This document shows positions 1-5,390 of a stretch of 34,680 bases of DNA, one piece after another. Source of the DNA: a virus; the IMG/VR virus record IMGVR_UViG_3300037796_000050, positions 1 through 34,680 of that record; one strand, written 5' to 3'. The notes beneath the pieces are model-generated. The model searched no databases and had not been told where the DNA came from. It saw nothing but the letters and a program-made list of their open reading frames with translations. Numbering within the stretch: position 1 is the first letter of the stretch; each line of letters starts with the position of its first letter. Made by a program: the position numbers and the translations under genes.

Positions 1-1
1 A

Positions 2-751
2 GAATGGAACAGCGCTAACGTACAGGAGACCAGCTCCTATGCTCTTGGCTCTGCCGGATGGTTCTATTGGTCAATTCATTTCGATACGTCAGCAGATACT
101 CTGCAACTGGTAGCCAATGATCAAGCACAGACGGCACAAGACGTCTCTGCCGATACTGCCTTAACGCATGGGTTTTCCTTGAAACTCCTGTTTGCGGAAG
201 CTGCCTACCGTCTCGACGATCTCCTCATCATGCCCTCGACCCTGCTCAGTACATCGGACTCGATCGACCACTATAATAGTGGTTACGCATGGGCAGCACA
301 GGACATAGAGACAGATCTGTTCCTCGTCGCGAAATCGGGAGGGCGGATCAATTTCTTGCAGCAGCCGAAGTTCCCTGACGGTGACGTTGCCAACACCGAG
401 CGAGTACAGACCGAGCACATCTTCACAGCCGACAACGAACTCGACTACACCTCGGATATAGCCGATAGCACCACAGTGACCGTGAGTGAGCTGCCGAGTA
501 ATACGGTGGCGATATTGGTGTATATACGGATAACTGATCCCGGTAAGCCCCTTAGCCTCGATATAAAAAGAAACAGCAGTGATACTACAGATTATATTCC
601 TGTACTGTCACAATATGCCGATGGCGGGACTAATATTATAGGAAATACAGTTTGGATAGCGACGGATGGGAACAGTTTTTATGTTGTCGGGGGGACGGGA
701 AGCGTCAACCCGTTCAAAATTTTCGACTACAAAACGAAGGGGGCAAATTAA
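2..751 (+). CDS. Tail/fibre structural protein, C-terminal part (5' truncated)
   Basis: The frame is open from the first bases of the window, so this is the 3' end of a longer gene; no start is visible. About 249 residues are seen, rich in Thr, Ser, Asp and Asn, with alternating hydrophobic and polar residues typical of beta-rich fibre or baseplate C-termini. The last stretch has repeated Gly-Gly turns and ends in a short basic tail. It lies directly upstream of a small assembly-type protein and the lysis genes, where siphophages usually keep the receptor-binding or fibre gene. The gene at the far right end of the window is also a tail gene, so the two may be near each other on a circular genome. 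No catalytic motif is seen. The tail role is inferred from position and composition. Confidence 0.6.
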   Translation, partial: EWNSANVQETSSYALGSAGWFYWSIHFDTSADTLQLVANDQAQTAQDVSADTALTHGFSLKLLFAEAAYRLDDLLIMPSTLLSTSDSIDHYNSGYAWAAQDIETDLFLVAKSGGRINFLQQPKFPDGDVANTERVQTEHIFTADNELDYTSDIADSTTVTVSELPSNTVAILVYIRITDPGKPLSLDIKRNSSDTTDYIPVLSQYADGGTNIIGNTVWIATDGNSFYVVGGTGSVNPFKIFDYKTKGAN

Positions 752-1125
752 TGACGGCGAAAGACCTTAGAAAAGCTATTATGCACTATCTCGGCAGAAA
801 TCCCACAGCAGACGAGATAGAGCTACATAGTGTACATCACCGGGCACACATCGAGAAGTGGAATTGTCCTGAGAAGCAACCCTCGGAAGCCGAGCTAGAA
901 ACGCTACTCGATGAAGTGAAAGACATTGACTACTCAGAGATGAAGGAGAAGATGCTCCCTGAGAAAGAGCGTAAAGAAGCTGAGTTCCGAAAGAAGTACA
1001 CACCGGAAAAGATACGTGAGTTGCAGGATCAGGCAATACAGGCACTAGCCGGGGGCAAGGCGATGCCTAGAGAATATCAGGAATATGTGAGAGAAAAGAG
1101 TGAGGCACAGGATGCAAGAGAATGA
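751..1125 (+). CDS. Small acidic tail-assembly-type protein (XkdW-like context)
   Basis: A 124-residue charged, helical protein whose ATG overlaps the stop of the preceding fibre gene (TAATG), with an AAGGGGG-type ribosome binding site. Residues 32-45 carry a Trp-Asn followed by a Gln-Pro-Ser-x-x-Glu-Leu motif. Similar W...QP(T/S)xxEL motifs are common in small phage proteins encoded just after tail fibre genes, including XkdW-like and fibre-assembly proteins. The C-terminal half is rich in Lys and Glu and likely helical. Translational coupling to the fibre gene suggests it acts on that product, perhaps as a chaperone. The family assignment rests on one short motif and position; a longer upstream start exists but would sit inside the fibre gene. 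Confidence 0.5.
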   Translation: MTAKDLRKAIMHYLGRNPTADEIELHSVHHRAHIEKWNCPEKQPSEAELETLLDEVKDIDYSEMKEKMLPEKERKEAEFRKKYTPEKIRELQDQAIQALAGGKAMPREYQEYVREKSEAQDARE

Positions 1126-1333
1126 GCTTGAAAAATTATCAAACAAAGAGCTATTGATCAAGACGTTCGGTGAGGTAGAGAGGCTTAAGGGAGTCGTTTC
1201 AAATGGGCTCACAGACAGGATCGTCAAGATCGAGCGCTACATTGAGAAAAGGCCGGAGAGGACTGTATCTATTATCTCATTAATCATAGCAGCAATGGCC
1301 GTGGGGCTAGCTGTATATTCGACGATGGTGTAG
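1112..1333 (+). CDS. XhlA-like holin-associated membrane protein
   Basis: A 73-residue protein with a charged N-terminal amphipathic helix (residues 1-50) and one C-terminal transmembrane segment (about residues 52-72, rich in Ile, Ala, Val), ending in the periplasm or membrane. This is the architecture of the haemolysin XhlA family, which helps holins in Bacillus prophages. The ATG at 1112 was chosen because GAGTGAGG lies upstream at a good distance; a GTG at 1100 is an alternative. It overlaps the preceding gene by 14 bases and is followed by the amidase, so it belongs to the lysis cassette. Holin function itself is inferred. Confidence 0.55.
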   Translation: MQENELEKLSNKELLIKTFGEVERLKGVVSNGLTDRIVKIERYIEKRPERTVSIISLIIAAMAVGLAVYSTMV

Positions 1334-1343
1334 GGGAATAGGA

Positions 1344-1847
1344 ATGCGCAATCATTTACGAGTGAAAAAAAAGTTAATTCTTACAAATGAAAAATCACGT
1401 CCAGGGATAAAGCTCGACTCTCTGTGGGGCCTCGTCTACCACTATGTCGGTAATCCCGGTCAGAGCAAAGACGGGGTGAGGGCGTACTTTGAGCAGGGCC
1501 ATTATGCATCGGCTCATTTTATTATCGATGATAAGGGGATAGTGCAAATTATTCCCTTGGGTGAGGTCGCATGGCACGCAGGGGCGCCATGGTGGAACAG
1601 GAATACCATAGGAATCGAGATGTGCCATGACGACTGGACTGGTGCGCTATCACGGCATGTCTGGGACAGAGCGGTTTATCTCGGCGCTGCGCTGTGTTAT
1701 TCATATGGCATCAACCCACAGGAAAATATAGTCCGGCATTACGACGTCACCGGAAAGCTCTGTCCGAAATGGATGGTCGAGCACGAGGCGGACTGGCTGG
1801 AATTCCGAGAGGAGATCGCGGAAGAGTTGGAGGTACTATGTCAGTAA
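1344..1847 (+). CDS. Endolysin, N-acetylmuramoyl-L-alanine amidase (Amidase_2/PGRP fold)
   Basis: A 167-residue single-domain lysin that should cut the bond between N-acetylmuramic acid and L-alanine in peptidoglycan. The zinc ligands of the T7 lysozyme/PGRP family are visible: His33 in a YHYVGN context, His132 in RHYDVTGK and Cys140 in LCPKW, with the His-to-Cys spacing of eight found in T7 lysozyme; Lys138 corresponds to the catalytic lysine. The GIEMCH segment (residues 90-95) is the conserved central strand. There is no signal peptide or SAR segment, so export depends on a holin. It sits between two small membrane proteins, as in a classic lysis cassette. The basic N-terminus (residues 1-12) may extend beyond the family core. 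Confidence 0.93.
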   Translation: MRNHLRVKKKLILTNEKSRPGIKLDSLWGLVYHYVGNPGQSKDGVRAYFEQGHYASAHFIIDDKGIVQIIPLGEVAWHAGAPWWNRNTIGIEMCHDDWTGALSRHVWDRAVYLGAALCYSYGINPQENIVRHYDVTGKLCPKWMVEHEADWLEFREEIAEELEVLCQ

Positions 1848-2047
1848 AAAAAACGCTCGGCGCCATTGGTACAGGCGTGTTCTTTTTCATCGCAGCGTAT
1901 GCAGTTATTCAGGACCCGGCACAGGTAGGGAATGTGCTTTTCCCTTTGGCCGGTCTGATTGCAGCACTGTTTGGCATTAAAACCTGGGGCGGAGTACAAA
2001 TCCAAAAAAATAAGGGGCGAAACAATGTGGGAAATACGATGCAGTGA
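1838..2047 (+). CDS. Holin-like small membrane protein
   Basis: A 69-residue protein with two hydrophobic segments (about residues 7-24 and 30-47) joined by a short Asp-Pro-containing turn, and a basic, Asn-rich tail. This is the class II holin layout. The ATG at 1838 is preceded by TTGGAGG and overlaps the end of the amidase gene, which fits coordinated lysis expression. The same frame is open further upstream, but that part is antisense-like, basic sequence inside the amidase gene and lacks a ribosome binding site. Function is inferred from topology and its place next to the endolysin. Confidence 0.7.
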   Translation: MSVKKTLGAIGTGVFFFIAAYAVIQDPAQVGNVLFPLAGLIAALFGIKTWGGVQIQKNKGRNNVGNTMQ

Positions 2048-2207
2048 ATGTGGCAAAAAAGTGCCAATGGTCAAACTAGTGGCAGGGCAATATCTCTGTA
2101 GGGATTGTTACCAGAGACTCGGAGGGCAAGACTACAAGAATGCGATGGATGAGGTAATGGGCGTAAAACACGGGGCAGGCTACCCGCCACCGGAGATAAG
2201 GGAGTAA
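2025..2207 (+). CDS. Small zinc-ribbon protein
   Basis: A 60-residue protein with two CxxC knuckles, Cys-Ser-Glu-Cys near residues 6-9 and Cys-Arg-Asp-Cys near residues 24-27, forming a minimal zinc ribbon; the tail is Gly/Pro-rich. The ATG at 2025 has AAGGGGCG upstream and overlaps the holin gene by 23 bases. It lies inside the lysis operon, but nothing in the sequence ties it to lysis. Similar orphan zinc ribbons are common in phage operons with no assigned function. Confidence 0.65.
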   Translation: MWEIRCSECGKKVPMVKLVAGQYLCRDCYQRLGGQDYKNAMDEVMGVKHGAGYPPPEIRE

Positions 2208-2209
2208 GG

Positions 2210-2644
2210 ATGGATGTTAAAAAAATCATCATTATTGGCATTATTGTTTTTATTGGTCTTCAGCTCGGCACCTATTTTCTCGGACAATGGCAGACCTCTA
2301 GAAATTTCTCTCGACAATTATCTGCGCTTAAAGAAGAACAATCAAAGGCTCTTGAAGGAGTACGAGAAGCAAAAACAGCAGTTACAGGAATACAAAAAGC
2401 AATTAGCGATGTTGGAAAAACTCTCCAACAGCAACATAAAGCTATTGAACGACTGGAAGAAGCAGATAGACAGCTATATCGAGATTTACAAGGAAGCTTA
2501 CAAGAAACAATTGACACGATTGTCAAAGCTGGAGACGCAGTTACAGAGCATACAGACTCGCTTGAAACAAGTGGAGAGCTCCTTAGAGAAAATGCCAGAA
2601 TACTTCAAGAAATTGGAAAGGGCACACACGGCAGCAGTGATTAA
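2210..2644 (+). CDS. i-spanin-like protein: N-terminal membrane anchor plus coiled coil
   Basis: A 144-residue protein with a short basic start, one Ile-rich transmembrane helix (about residues 5-25) and then some 110 residues of charged heptad-like sequence that should form a periplasmic coiled coil. This is the type II topology of Rz-type inner-membrane spanins, and the gene lies at the end of the lysis cassette. The ATG at 2210 has AAGGGAG five bases upstream. Almost the whole gene is overlapped in the +1 frame by a second convincing gene starting four bases later. Rz/Rz1 pairs of lambda-like phages also overlap in the +1 frame, though there the lipoprotein is nested. The spanin role is inferred. 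Confidence 0.7.
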   Translation: MDVKKIIIIGIIVFIGLQLGTYFLGQWQTSRNFSRQLSALKEEQSKALEGVREAKTAVTGIQKAISDVGKTLQQQHKAIERLEEADRQLYRDLQGSLQETIDTIVKAGDAVTEHTDSLETSGELLRENARILQEIGKGTHGSSD

Positions 2645-2741
2645 GACCGGTCTTATGTCTACGGGTATCGGCATTGGAATAGCTGTTATCGGCGGTGTAG
2701 CCGCATGGTTTTTTATAACTGATCCTTTAGAAATATTTTAG
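2214..2741 (+). CDS. Overlapping spanin-like protein: signal peptide, coiled coil, C-terminal membrane segment
   Basis: A 175-residue protein read in the +1 frame over the preceding gene. It has a clear Sec signal (two Lys, then Leu-rich residues 5-17, with a likely cleavage after the Ser at about residue 23), a long Lys/Gln/Leu coiled coil (about 35-135) and a Gly-rich hydrophobic C-terminal helix (about 143-168). The overall N-export plus C-terminal membrane helix resembles unimolecular spanins, but there is no lipobox cysteine. Both frames share the upstream AAGGGAG, nine bases from this ATG. Its 3' 97 bases extend beyond the first gene and encode the membrane helix, which argues that this frame is real. 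Partner or alternative to the upstream spanin; the exact role is inferred. Confidence 0.7.
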   Translation: MLKKSSLLALLFLLVFSSAPIFSDNGRPLEISLDNYLRLKKNNQRLLKEYEKQKQQLQEYKKQLAMLEKLSNSNIKLLNDWKKQIDSYIEIYKEAYKKQLTRLSKLETQLQSIQTRLKQVESSLEKMPEYFKKLERAHTAAVIKTGLMSTGIGIGIAVIGGVAAWFFITDPLEIF

Positions 2742-2749
2742 GAGGCACT

Positions 2750-3022
2750 ATGGAATTCGAAATTGATGATATGGTCTATGATCCTGGTGATGATTTGCCA
2801 CCATTGCTAAAACGCATACTAGACGTGGTAGAGAACATGCCGGACGGGAAATTGTATTCAACGGCTCGTCTGGCTCAGGAGACCGGATGCTCAAAAGACA
2901 CTATCCTGAGTCACACAGCACATCCGGCTTTGGATAAGTACAAAATCAAGCACAAAGGGAATAAAAACGTCTACGGAAACGAGAAAACGATAGAGGCATT
3001 CCTGGAGCAATTCGATGGCTGA
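2750..3022 (+). CDS. Small DNA-binding (winged-helix/HTH-like) protein
   Basis: A 90-residue acidic protein preceded by a very strong TTTAGGAGGCACT ribosome binding site. Residues 18-80 look like a small winged helix: a helix ending in LLKRILDVV, a YSTARLAQETGCSKDTI helix-turn-helix stretch (about residues 37-52), then a short basic wing. It overlaps the next gene by eight bases. Such a protein could be a transcription factor or an origin or packaging adaptor; nothing further can be assigned from the sequence. Confidence 0.6.
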   Translation: MEFEIDDMVYDPGDDLPPLLKRILDVVENMPDGKLYSTARLAQETGCSKDTILSHTAHPALDKYKIKHKGNKNVYGNEKTIEAFLEQFDG

Positions 3023-3878
3023 AAATGGCGAGTATACACTCGATGAAATCACACGTGAGGCAGTGCCCGATACAGTCAAAAAAGAGATGGACAATCTCAG
3101 AGAGGCACTTACACGGCTCCAGGAAGAACGTCACTACATTATCCCTGTCAAAGACAAGGGGAACACCATCAGGCTTGCTGTGATAAGCGATATACATGCA
3201 GGATCATTGTATGAGAGATTCGACGCTCTTGAAGAGTTCTATCGGCTGCTGAAAAAAGAGAAGGTCAAGACTGTGCTCATACCGGGTGACATTCTCGACG
3301 GTCATGGAATGTATCGCGGTCAAGAATTTGAGGTCTATGCTCATGGTGTGAGACGACAGATCGAGGTGCTACAAAAAAAATACCCGAGTGATAAGAACAT
3401 TCAGGAAATATTTATAACAGGAAATCACGACTACTCGTTTGACAAACAGGTGGATTTAGGAATAGGCGGGAAAATAGCCGAGGAGCTGGGATGGAAATAT
3501 GTAGGCAGAGACCAGGCATGGGTTGAGCTAAAATCACAAGATGGACACAGTTATAATGTTGGCCTGTATCATCCTGACGGAGGTACGAGCTATGCATTAA
3601 GTTACAAATCGCAGAAATTAGTCGAGCAAATCCCTGGTGGGAAAAAACCGGACATGCTTTTTATCGGCCATTATCACAAGGCAGAATGGATGCCACGGTA
3701 CAGAAATGTCGAGGTATTCCAGGCCGGGTGTTTCCAGAGCCAGACACCATATATGGCACGTAAACCGACCGACGCACATGTAGGCGGTTGGATAGTCGAG
3801 ATTGTCCTGGGGAAAAGAGAGCATCTTGTAAGCAGGGTAAAGGCGGAGTTTATATCATTTTATGAGCCAGAAGAATGA
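3015..3878 (+). CDS. Calcineurin-like metallophosphoesterase
   Basis: A 287-residue enzyme with the full metallophosphoesterase motif set: SDIHAG (Asp59, His61), GDILDGHG (Asp92), GNHDY (Asn137, His138), an isolated His186 in LYHPDGG, and GHYH (His219, His221), which bind a two-metal centre. The first ~50 residues are helical and specific to this protein. The family includes DNA exonucleases, DNA polymerase small subunits, cyclic-nucleotide phosphodiesterases and phosphatases; the arrangement resembles phage and archaeal nuclease-like members, but the substrate cannot be read from the sequence. It overlaps the upstream HTH gene, so the two are likely co-translated and may act together, for example on DNA or on a host signalling nucleotide. 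Confidence 0.9.
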   Translation: MAENGEYTLDEITREAVPDTVKKEMDNLREALTRLQEERHYIIPVKDKGNTIRLAVISDIHAGSLYERFDALEEFYRLLKKEKVKTVLIPGDILDGHGMYRGQEFEVYAHGVRRQIEVLQKKYPSDKNIQEIFITGNHDYSFDKQVDLGIGGKIAEELGWKYVGRDQAWVELKSQDGHSYNVGLYHPDGGTSYALSYKSQKLVEQIPGGKKPDMLFIGHYHKAEWMPRYRNVEVFQAGCFQSQTPYMARKPTDAHVGGWIVEIVLGKREHLVSRVKAEFISFYEPEE

Positions 3879-3891
3879 TCGAGGAAACTAT

Positions 3892-4074
3892 ATGATGGGA
3901 CATAGAGAAAAACTAAAATCAGGCGCCGAATACGATGCGATCTATAAAGTACCGCTCAAAGTATATGATAACAACACCGGTCTCAGGAAATACGTCAAAA
4001 AGCAGATAAATCGGCGTGAGCGAAGAAAGGCGAGGGAACAGTTAGGGGATGTACGGCTTGATTGCCTAACATAG
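3892..4074 (+). CDS. Small basic protein overlapping the tRNA-like element
   Basis: A 60-residue protein with a strongly basic middle (KKQINRRERRKAR, about residues 36-48), suggesting nucleic-acid or ribosome contact. The start at 3892 follows GAGGA with a good spacer; an earlier in-frame ATG at 3862 lies inside the phosphoesterase gene without a ribosome binding site. The last ten codons and the stop lie inside the tRNA-like element that begins at 4045, so one stretch of DNA serves both. No family is recognised. Confidence 0.55.
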   Translation: MMGHREKLKSGAEYDAIYKVPLKVYDNNTGLRKYVKKQINRRERRKAREQLGDVRLDCLT

Positions 4075-4129
4075 CTCAAATTTCACTGAGCTGTTAGGCA
4101 AGACACGGGTTCGAAACCCGTCATCTCCA
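4045..4129 (+). tRNA. tRNA-like element with alanine-type acceptor but no normal anticodon arm
   Basis: The ends are those of a tRNA. Acceptor strands GGGGATG (4045-4051) and CATCTCC (4122-4128) pair over 7 bp with a single wobble at position 3:70 (G3-U70), the discriminator is A, U8 and A9 are present, and the T arm ACGGG-TTCGAAA-CCCGT is perfect. G3-U70 plus A73 is the alanyl-tRNA synthetase identity signal, used by tRNA-Ala and tmRNA. Between them there is only a 3-bp D-like stem (GGC/GCC) without the D-loop GG, and instead of an anticodon arm a long hairpin: GCCTAAC/GTTAGGC continuing, past an AT bulge, into AGCTCA/TGAGCT with an 8-base loop. No CCA is encoded. It may be a degraded tRNA, a tmRNA-like shell, or a working aminoacylatable RNA. 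Confidence 0.55.
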
Positions 4130-4130
4130 T

Positions 4131-4201
4131 AGCAGGGTGGTCTAATGGTAGGATGCCGGTCTCATAAGCCGGAGCCGGAAGTTCGAATCTTCCCCCTGCA
4201 A
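4131..4201 (+). tRNA. tRNA with anticodon CAT (Met, or Ile after modification)
   Basis: A 71-base cloverleaf. Acceptor pairs 2-7 are GCAGGG/CCCTGC; A1 faces A72, an unpaired end otherwise typical of initiator tRNAs. The D arm is GTCT-AATGGTA-GGAT with two wobble pairs, the anticodon stem CCGGT/GCCGG holds the loop CTCATAA (anticodon CAT at 4163-4165), the variable loop is four bases, and the T arm GGAAG-TTCGAAT-CTTCC is perfect. The initiator hallmark of three G:C pairs next to the loop is missing, so elongator Met or Ile2 is as likely. CCA is not encoded. It starts one base after the tRNA-like element. Confidence 0.85.
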
Positions 4202-4327
4202 TACCGGGGCGGTAGGAACCGGATATAGGTCACTATATCGAGGTCGGGATGCAGACAAGGGATATGCCCTTGATAGCTTAGAACCTTGGCAACCCGTGCC
4301 GTAGGGGAGACGTCTCCTTTCCCGGTT
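4202..4327 (+). ncRNA. Unassigned multi-helix structured RNA directly after the tRNA
   Basis: A ~125-base non-coding stretch that folds into several perfect helices inside one closing stem. The closing stem is ACCGGG (4203-4208) with CCCGGT (4321-4326). Inside are CGGT-AGGA-ACCG (4210-4221), GATATAG-GTCA-CTATATC (4222-4239, 7 bp), an outer CGGG/CCCG plus GC/GC helix (4245-4252 with 4289-4296) enclosing CAAGGG-ATATG-CCCTTG (4256-4272), and GGAG-ACGT-CTCC (4306-4317). It begins at the end of the tRNA. It does not match riboswitch, RNase P, 6S or self-cleaving ribozyme signatures I could recall. It may be a ribozyme, a processing signal or a phage regulatory RNA. Confidence 0.55.
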
Positions 4328-4474
4328 TATAATGTGACAAAACGTATTCAGTCATCAACTATTGACAACTTTTCGTCAATCTGGAGATAGGTGATATTGT
4401 CAATATCCACCACAGACAGCGACAAGTAACGGGAAATTTATCACACAGGGAAGGTATGGTACGCTATCGCAGAT
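4328..4474. repeat. Non-coding stretch with inverted repeats around ATTGACAA/TTGTCAAT
   Basis: No gene is seen. The stretch holds ATTGAC-(8)-GTCAAT (4361-4380) and GATATTG-T-CAATATC (about 4393-4407), extendable to GGTG...CACC with one bulge. The octamer ATTGACAA recurs in both orientations, and TTGACAAT appears again near 4505. These could be operators, replication-initiator sites or a small hairpin cluster. The remainder up to the terminator shows nothing recognisable. Confidence 0.45.
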
Positions 4475-4501
4475 AAAAAAAGGCCAGCCGTGGGGCTGAC
4501 C
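4475..4501 (-). terminator. Leftward Rho-independent terminator
   Basis: Read on the minus strand, GGTCAGCC-CCAC-GGCTGGCC forms an 8-bp stem (one U-G pair) followed at once by seven T. There is no T-run on the plus-strand side, so it works leftward. No leftward gene lies upstream of it; it ends the predicted short transcript from the promoter at 4547-4575. Confidence 0.75.
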
Positions 4502-4541
4502 TCCTTGACAATAAAAGGTTCGTTATAAATTGTTCCGCCTC
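4475..4541 (-). ncRNA. Predicted ~67-nt leftward small RNA (oop-like arrangement)
   Basis: A leftward promoter (4547-4575) and a strong leftward terminator (4475-4501) enclose only about 67 bases, with no start codon followed by a meaningful frame. The transcript would contain one arm of an inverted repeat and an AAGGAGGTCAG stretch resembling a Shine-Dalgarno sequence, then the terminator hairpin. The layout recalls the short leftward oop RNA of lambda. Expression is inferred from the sites only. Confidence 0.45.
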
Positions 4542-4554
4542 TACAGTTTATAAC
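4522..4554. repeat. Inverted repeat GTTATAAA / TTTATAAC
   Basis: A perfect 8-bp inverted repeat with 17 bases between the arms. The right arm contains the -10 box of the leftward promoter and the left arm lies in the first transcribed bases, so it is a plausible operator. Confidence 0.5.
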
Positions 4555-4575
4555 ACATTTCCAAAGTACAGTCAA
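4547..4575 (-). promoter_or_regulatory. Leftward sigma70-type promoter
   Basis: On the minus strand the sequence reads TTGACT, a 17-base spacer, then TATAAA, each one mismatch from consensus. It points to the short terminated transcript at 4475-4541. Confidence 0.6.
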
Positions 4576-4616
4576 GCAAAATCCTTAAAAATTTCCGATG
4601 TGGTTCTCTTTTTTTC

Positions 4617-4646
4617 TTGACAGATAATAACAGCAGTGTTATTATC
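4617..4646 (+). promoter_or_regulatory. Strong rightward promoter with a perfect operator between -35 and -10
   Basis: TTGACA (4617-4622), a 17-base spacer, then TATTAT (4640-4645), about 30 bases ahead of the first gene of the early operon. GATAATAAC and GTTATTATC (4623-4631 and 4638-4646) form a perfect 9-bp inverted repeat filling the spacer and -10 box, which should block polymerase when bound by a dimeric repressor. The two RHH proteins of this window are candidate binders. Confidence 0.8.
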
Positions 4647-4676
4647 TAAATAGATATTAACGATAAGGAGAGGGAA

Positions 4677-5105
4677 ATGAGAGAAATTACATGGCAAGCA
4701 GAACAAGGAAAAGAGATCAAGGTCACTGTAGATATAAAAGCAAGCGAAGAAGTTTACAGCGATGGATGGGGCGGACAGGTCAAGAGCGGGAAATATATCG
4801 AAATTCCAGAAATTGTAGCCGAAGTCGAAAGCATGGGAGTTGTCGGACGGCAATCTGAGATTGACAGTGTAGCTCCTAACAATCGTGGCATTGTTGGAAG
4901 GATCGGCAAGCTTGGATTGCTACAAGATCGTTATGACCAGATTAAACAAGCAATTGAAGCAGAAAGAAAAGAGCTGACAGAAAATAACCAGGATTACGCC
5001 GACTATCTTAGACGTCAGGAAGAAGGGCGGAAAATAGCAGCAGAACACGAAGAATACGTTGAGAAAATCGAGCGAGCAGCACAAGGTGAACCCTATAAAA
5101 AATAA
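4677..5105 (+). CDS. Hypothetical early protein
   Basis: A 142-residue protein with AAGGAGAGGG ahead of its ATG, first in the operon driven by the 4617 promoter. The N-terminal half (to about residue 65) is beta-rich with a Gly-Trp-Gly-Gly turn; the C-terminal half (about 75-135) is charged and helical, likely a coiled coil. No family is recognised. Being first behind a strong repressible promoter, it should be made early and in quantity, which suits a host-takeover or single-strand-binding type role, but nothing in the sequence proves that. Confidence 0.65.
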   Translation: MREITWQAEQGKEIKVTVDIKASEEVYSDGWGGQVKSGKYIEIPEIVAEVESMGVVGRQSEIDSVAPNNRGIVGRIGKLGLLQDRYDQIKQAIEAERKELTENNQDYADYLRRQEEGRKIAAEHEEYVEKIERAAQGEPYKK

Positions 5106-5126
5106 GTTGTTAACGCGGAGAAAATC

Positions 5127-5390
5127 ATGAAAGCGATTGTAGTATTTAAAGATCAAAGGGCCGAGATTCACAATATCCCTATAAAGGGAAATCAAAAGAA
5201 AGACAGAGCAATAATATCTTATGGGTCAGATTTAAATCATCAAAAACCGGTAGCAGGAATAGCCTACAAAAAGGGTCTTATGTGGGGTGGACATCACGGT
5301 AGTTTTTCCATATTCGAAACAGTAGTACCCTCCCTTCGAGCTGATAATGATATCCCCTTCGGCCAAGAGGTGCCCGGATGGTACAAATAA
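5127..5390 (+). CDS. Hypothetical protein
   Basis: An 87-residue protein with a mixed alpha/beta look and an aromatic/Gly-rich C-terminal third containing GGHHGS (about residues 54-59). The ribosome binding site is weak (GCGGAG). It ends 13 bases inside the next gene, so the two are coupled. No family recognised. Confidence 0.55.
   Translation: MKAIVVFKDQRAEIHNIPIKGNQKKDRAIISYGSDLNHQKPVAGIAYKKGLMWGGHHGSFSIFETVVPSLRADNDIPFGQEVPGWYK

Noticed and set aside
1694-1837. Upstream extension of the holin-like gene
   Set aside because: The extra 48 codons are basic sequence within the amidase gene without a ribosome binding site; TTGGAGG marks ATG 1838.
4105-4130. attP core for integration into a host tRNA or tmRNA gene
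   Set aside because: Possible in principle because the 3' half of a tRNA-like gene is there, but the 5' acceptor half is also present and no integrase is found in the window.
4202-4327. Hammerhead, twister or group I intron identity for the structured RNA
   Set aside because: The conserved core sequences of these classes, as far as I recall them, are absent; a resemblance of GATATAG to a group I S element is too short and in the wrong order.
4572-4853. Minus-strand frame running over the early promoter
   Set aside because: It would be antisense to both the promoter/operator region and the first early gene, and no start signals are seen.
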